DNA of 64,000 bases, taken from contig CAKOSH010000004.1 of assembly GCA_934102215.1 (NCBI GenBank), forward strand, positions 86,787 to 150,786, written 5' to 3'. Numbering within the stretch: the stretch's first letter is position 1; each line of letters opens with the position of its first letter. This document shows, one piece after another, positions 60,335 to 64,000 of the stretch. The translations under genes were made by a program, and so were the position numbers. This stretch comes from an uncultured Bacilli bacterium. GTDB lineage: Bacteria; Bacillota_I; Bacilli_A; RF39; UBA660. The notes beneath the pieces were generated by a model that saw nothing but the letters and a program-made list of their open reading frames with translations, had not been told where the DNA came from and did not search any database.

Positions 60335-62187
60335 AACTTCATTTCTCCTTTTAAAGTATAACCTATATCACTTGCGATAGCTTTTGCTTCATCCATATTT
60401 AAATAACTACCTCTTACTATAGAATACATTAAAGCATCATCATTAAGTTCTATACCACTATTTACAAGTTTACCATAGTTTCTAATTACTTTATTTCTTG
60501 ATATTACATTGTTACCAATTCTATATACTAGTGGATTATCTTTATCCATAAATCTACTATCTAAATCACGTATAACTTTACTACTAGGTTGTATTTGTGA
60601 ATCAATAACACTATCATACATAGTAGTATTACCTAAATAACTAGAACTTTCTACAAAATTATCTTTTAAATATTTTTGATAAACTTCATCATTATTAAGA
60701 TCAAGTCCAAACATACCAGTAGTAAATTCTTTCTTTAAACAACCAAGTCTAGAACTAGAAAACAATAAATTATAGTAATCTCTTATATTCATATCCCTTT
60801 TCATCTTATAAAGTACAGGATATAGTCTACTACTAATATGATTTATACTTCCACCATGATTTTTAATATAATTACCAAATTCTTCACCTTGTTTTTCAGA
60901 ATCTCCTAAAAGTCCAACTTCTATGAATGCATCCAGTTTTTCAGACAAATTAGATACACATGCAAGTAAAGTTAAAGGAAAATCAATCTTCTTACCATCA
61001 CATATTCCATATTTACAAATAATATCAAAATTCTCAAGTAATTTATCATGAGGCATACGAAGTACTTTAGTAAATCCATCTTGATTACTTAAAGATACAT
61101 TAACACCTTTTTCATTTAAGAATCTTTCATTTTGAATTAAATCTTCATAAGAAACCATATGTGCTGAATACTTAAGTGTTTTAAAATAATTAACACTACT
61201 ATTACTATTTCCACCTTTTTTTGAACTTCTACGTTTTCTCTTACTAGTACTTATATTATTAATCCATACAGATGCAGTATCAAAGAATATTGGATATAAT
61301 TTATCTTCATTTTCTAATGTTTCATATCTATTCTTTACTGAATCTAATGTTCCATATAAAGTTATAGTAAGTAAGTCTGAAAAAGCAAATTTACGTAATA
61401 TATCTTTACTTTCCATATAATTAAGAATATTTCTTATATTATCTATATTAGCATTATTCTCTGCTTCTTCTTTAAATTTATCAACAATTCTAAGTTGTCT
61501 TTCAGAAAAACCATGTTCAATAAAACAATTCCTAACATCTTCAATATTAGTACGTCCTTTTACTTTCTTTTCTTTATTAGTTCTCATTATATTATATTTT
61601 CTAAACTCTATTAATGATTGTATCTTCATTTCAGTAGAAATATCTTCATCTTCTATAATACTATAAAATGTATTAAAATCATTTCCATCTAATATATCAT
61701 TATTATCTTTATCTTCTATTTTATTTAATAAACCTTCAATATCTAATATAGATGTACTAATTATATCTATTTCACTTTCTAATTTACTCTTTTTATCATT
61801 CTTTTCATTAATAGTAGCTCTTATATTTTTAACTACTTGCATTACATTAGTAATATAGCTTTCTAAGAATGCTTCTTGTGTATCACTTATATTTATATCT
61901 AATCCTTTTTCCCTACCTAAATAAACTAATTTAATATGTCTAAATTTATCACTTACTTCTTTTTTATCATAAGGATTATTACCATATTTAATAAGTATAT
62001 CAGTCATATCATCAGTATCTAAAGTAATTATATTACTTCTACTTTCAACAAGTGTTGATAAGAAGTCTTCACATTTAATAGACACTTCTTCAAGTGTATC
62101 TAATGTTGAAGTATCACTTTCTTTATTTAATTTATCAAGACTAGAATATAATTTATCTAATTTTATACGTATAATCTCTGTTAACAT
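60331..62187 (-). CDS. Large helical cytoplasmic protein of unknown function
   Basis: 618 residues; no signal or membrane helix. The first about 180 residues are charged and coiled-coil-like. The middle contains a basic patch KRKRRSSKKGG (about 310). The second half repeats a loose pattern of helices such as HDKLLENFDIICKYGICDGKKIDFPLTLLACVSNLSEKLDAFIEVGLL, again faintly mTERF-like. ATG at 62185-62187 follows AGGTG. Lies in an operon with two small proteins and a 477-residue protein. Function not known; the basic patch makes nucleic-acid binding thinkable. Confidence 0.6.
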   Translation of the reverse strand: MLTEIIRIKLDKLYSSLDKLNKESDTSTLDTLEEVSIKCEDFLSTLVESRSNIITLDTDDMTDILIKYGNNPYDKKEVSDKFRHIKLVYLGREKGLDINISDTQEAFLESYITNVMQVVKNIRATINEKNDKKSKLESEIDIISTSILDIEGLLNKIEDKDNNDILDGNDFNTFYSIIEDEDISTEMKIQSLIEFRKYNIMRTNKEKKVKGRTNIEDVRNCFIEHGFSERQLRIVDKFKEEAENNANIDNIRNILNYMESKDILRKFAFSDLLTITLYGTLDSVKNRYETLENEDKLYPIFFDTASVWINNISTSKRKRRSSKKGGNSNSSVNYFKTLKYSAHMVSYEDLIQNERFLNEKGVNVSLSNQDGFTKVLRMPHDKLLENFDIICKYGICDGKKIDFPLTLLACVSNLSEKLDAFIEVGLLGDSEKQGEEFGNYIKNHGGSINHISSRLYPVLYKMKRDMNIRDYYNLLFSSSRLGCLKKEFTTGMFGLDLNNDEVYQKYLKDNFVESSSYLGNTTMYDSVIDSQIQPSSKVIRDLDSRFMDKDNPLVYRIGNNVISRNKVIRNYGKLVNSGIELNDDALMYSIVRGSYLNMDEAKAIASDIGYTLKGEMKL

Positions 62188-62195
62188 TTATACAC

Positions 62196-62396
62196 CTACC
62201 ATTCTACTAAAGTATTATATATCTTAAAATATATAATTAAGTCATCATCTTTTTTATCAAATAATGATATTAATTTTTCAGTACTACATCCAATAGTGAA
62301 AGATAAATCATCTAAATTAACATTTTTTGAAGATATTAATTTTAAACAATCGTTTCTAATTGAATAAAATAATTCATCTGCTGTATCTAATCTCAT
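62196..62396 (-). CDS. Small helix-turn-helix-like protein
   Basis: 66 residues. The part NVNLDDLSFTIGCSTEKLISLFDKKDDDLIIYFKIYNTL has the rhythm of a Cro/C1-type helix-turn-helix, but too short and divergent to be certain. The start overlaps the preceding gene (ATGA at 62393-62396), and 8 bases separate it from the next. Might be a regulator of this operon. Confidence 0.5.
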   Translation of the reverse strand: MRLDTADELFYSIRNDCLKLISSKNVNLDDLSFTIGCSTEKLISLFDKKDDDLIIYFKIYNTLVEW

Positions 62397-63826
62397 AATT
62401 TCACCTCATTCATTTTAGAAGTATTTAATCCATATTTATCTCTTAATGAATCTCTATATTCTTTTTGACTTTCAAATAATCTTTCTGTACCTTTTTCTTT
62501 TGCTTCATTTCTTATATCTTTAATTGTATTCAAGTTTCTTCTTAATATATTTACTGATTCATCATAACCTTTAGTTTTATGTGCTATATCTAGTATTAAT
62601 ATTGAACCATCTTCAAGTGGTACATATGAACATATAAATGAAGAAAATTTACTTATTAATACATCAAAATCAACATTTTTTATTTTATGAAGTAATATTG
62701 ACTTTTCATTTTTACCTTTTGTTTCACTTTTATTTATTAATGAATTTGCTTTTTCTATTTCTTCTTCAGTAAAGTTATCAAAGTTAATCGTACCATTACC
62801 ATTATCATCTATTAAGAATAATGATTTAGTTTCTTCAACGTAATCAGGATCAATTACTTTATCCCTTTCCTTTTCTAAAGCATAATATTTATCTATTAAA
62901 CTAATTCTATCACTTAAAGAATTTACATAATATAAAAGTTCATCATATGATTCTTTAGTAGTCATACCATCTTTTGTATTACTTATACATATATCTATAA
63001 CATCTTGATATTCTTTACAGCATAAAAGTAACATAAGCATTCTTTCACTTGTAAAGTTTCTACTAAAGGCATCATTCATATTTATTTCACCACTATTAAA
63101 TAAAGTTGCTAAATTAACCGCATATTCAAGTTGTTTAGAAGATTTATTAGCCCATAGTGATTCTAATTTCATTTTATATTCATCTACACATTTACTAAGT
63201 TCTCTATATTTATTTACTAGTTCACTAATTGAATATAAGTTTTCTCTTTTCTTAAATTTACTTTCTTTTTTAGATTCTTTCTTTTCTTCTTTTATATCAT
63301 CTTTTGCTTGTTCTTTTTCTCTATTAATAGTACTTTCATATGCAAGTCCAGATAAAATTAACAATTTATCTTTATCACTAATAGTACTATTTAAAAGTAA
63401 TGTATTAAAGTAATCTATATCATAATCACTACCACTAATTATATTTTTTACTTTAGAAAGTTCACTTTCATATGAAGATTTGCTTTCATATATACTTTTC
63501 TTAGTTACATCAAAATTTTTTATCTCATCTATACTTAATATTTTATTTGCTGCATTTTGTACTTGATCAGCATCAAGAGCATCATTGTCTTTAAAGAACT
63601 CAATTATTCTAAAATAATCAAGTACAACAGGATTTAAAGAAGCAATAAATTCTTTATTATTTAAGATAGTTCTTACATCATGTGTTTGTTTTATTTCTTC
63701 TAAAACATCACATAATGCTATATTCTTATCACATTCACCTATTTTAGTAAGTAAAGAATTAGAATATCCATTTAGATAATCAATGAAATTTTTATAAGCC
63801 TTCTTATATGAATCAATATTAAACAT
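62393..63826 (-). CDS. Large coiled-coil protein, first gene of the unknown operon
   Basis: 477 residues from ATG 63824-63826, with AGGAGTG upstream. Soluble, highly charged, with a Lys/Glu-rich linker (KKESKKESKFKKRE, about 185-200) between two helical parts and a C-terminal domain (VLISKFSSFICSYVPLEDGSILILDIAHKTKGYDESVNILRRNL). I recognise no family. It heads the unit 63826-58798: this protein, HTH-like protein, 618-residue protein, 96-residue protein, surface protein. Function unknown. Confidence 0.6.
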   Translation of the reverse strand: MFNIDSYKKAYKNFIDYLNGYSNSLLTKIGECDKNIALCDVLEEIKQTHDVRTILNNKEFIASLNPVVLDYFRIIEFFKDNDALDADQVQNAANKILSIDEIKNFDVTKKSIYESKSSYESELSKVKNIISGSDYDIDYFNTLLLNSTISDKDKLLILSGLAYESTINREKEQAKDDIKEEKKESKKESKFKKRENLYSISELVNKYRELSKCVDEYKMKLESLWANKSSKQLEYAVNLATLFNSGEINMNDAFSRNFTSERMLMLLLCCKEYQDVIDICISNTKDGMTTKESYDELLYYVNSLSDRISLIDKYYALEKERDKVIDPDYVEETKSLFLIDDNGNGTINFDNFTEEEIEKANSLINKSETKGKNEKSILLHKIKNVDFDVLISKFSSFICSYVPLEDGSILILDIAHKTKGYDESVNILRRNLNTIKDIRNEAKEKGTERLFESQKEYRDSLRDKYGLNTSKMNEVKL

Positions 63827-63897
63827 AAATATCACTCCTATTGTCTATTAAACATTATAACACACATATTTTTTAATTAAAAGTAGAAATTAAAAAG

Positions 63898-63926
63898 AAC
63901 TTACTATATACTAGTAAGTTCAGCAG
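63898..63926 (-). terminator. Terminator of a gene beyond the right edge
   Basis: Minus strand stem GAACTTAC/GTAAGTTC followed by TTTTTAATTTC. A second hairpin at about 63927-63965 on the plus strand has no gene before it. No start codon is visible up to 64000. Confidence 0.6.
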
Positions 63927-64000
63927 ACTGTTGACAAAGTAAAAATTTGACAATAGTCTTTTATTTTTAGAAAAAATGATATATAATTAAATTGCGAGAT

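Noticed and set aside
63927..63965. Terminal inverted repeat of an insertion sequence at the right edge
   Set aside because: A 14-base imperfect hairpin with a T run is seen, but no transposase or second end is in view.

Overview
The window is very AT-rich (about 25% GC by eye), densely coded and mostly read from the minus strand. TGA serves as a stop: several gene pairs overlap as ATGA (for example 48442/48445, 16219/16222 and 62393/62396), so the standard bacterial code applies and not the Mycoplasma code. Gene content points to an uncultured, spore-forming, Gram-positive member of the Bacilli (Bacillota), probably gut-associated. It has a division/cell-wall cluster (mraZ-rsmH-ftsL-pbpB), a Bacillus-like order ireB-ruvX-DUF1292-mltG-trmR-trhP1-trhP2-greA, sirA next to yneF as in Bacillus subtilis, and the sporulation genes gerE, spoIIIAH, gerM and spoIVB. 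I cannot assign a genus.

Layout. 1-4500: a cut-off DUF2207-like membrane protein, an anchored HExxH metallopeptidase-like protein, a TasA-like/DUF6273 surface protein with a poly-G promoter, and a tiny hydrophobic-peptide locus with a convergent small RNA (possible type I toxin-antitoxin). 4500-9200: yneF, sirA, pbpB, ftsL, rsmH, mraZ, with a MraZ operator and promoter. 9200-14300: a heterodimeric ABC exporter and hemW. 14350-14900: a type III toxin-antitoxin locus with an RNA repeat array and a 5'-truncated toxN. 15050-17420: four tandem paralogues with papain-like Cys/His motifs under a consensus promoter. 17500-22700: a second DUF6273 protein, tRNA-Arg, gerM, a BspA-like repeat protein, gerE, spoIIIAH. 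22770-27214: two surface proteins and three related small lipoproteins. 27340-35700: a DUF1015 protein, a histidine kinase/HPt-receiver phosphorelay, an acyltransferase, an XRE regulator, gltX, tRNA-Ser. 35700-40730: a dockerin-bearing papain-like protease beside a membrane-anchored cohesin-like protein. 40860-45330: tex and a second BspA-like protein. 45400-58360: tig, greA, tRNA-wobble modification genes, mltG, ruvX, ireB, uppS, a DinJ/YafQ pair, spoIVB, xseB, xseA, nusB. 58400-63830: a third DUF6273 protein at the end of an operon of unknown proteins.

The main theme is variable surface display. Five paralogues share one TasA/camelysin-like N-terminal module and carry one of two C-terminal modules: DUF6273 (C-type-lectin-like; 2675-3907, 17506-18735, 58798-60042) or BspA/DUF285 repeats (20065-21834, 43380-45326). 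Three of them sit behind a near-identical promoter cassette whose -35/-10 spacer contains an 8-9 base poly-G tract, giving spacers of 17, 16 and 17 bp, the layout of a slippage-controlled phase-variable promoter. The BspA arrays are near-identical 75-bp repeats. In the DUF6273 protein at 58798, the segment between the WWLR and GVSPAF anchors has no A-ending codon in 32 and about 41% GC, and is followed by a GAAA-loop hairpin; this resembles the variable region of a diversity-generating retroelement target, although no reverse transcriptase or template repeat is in the window.
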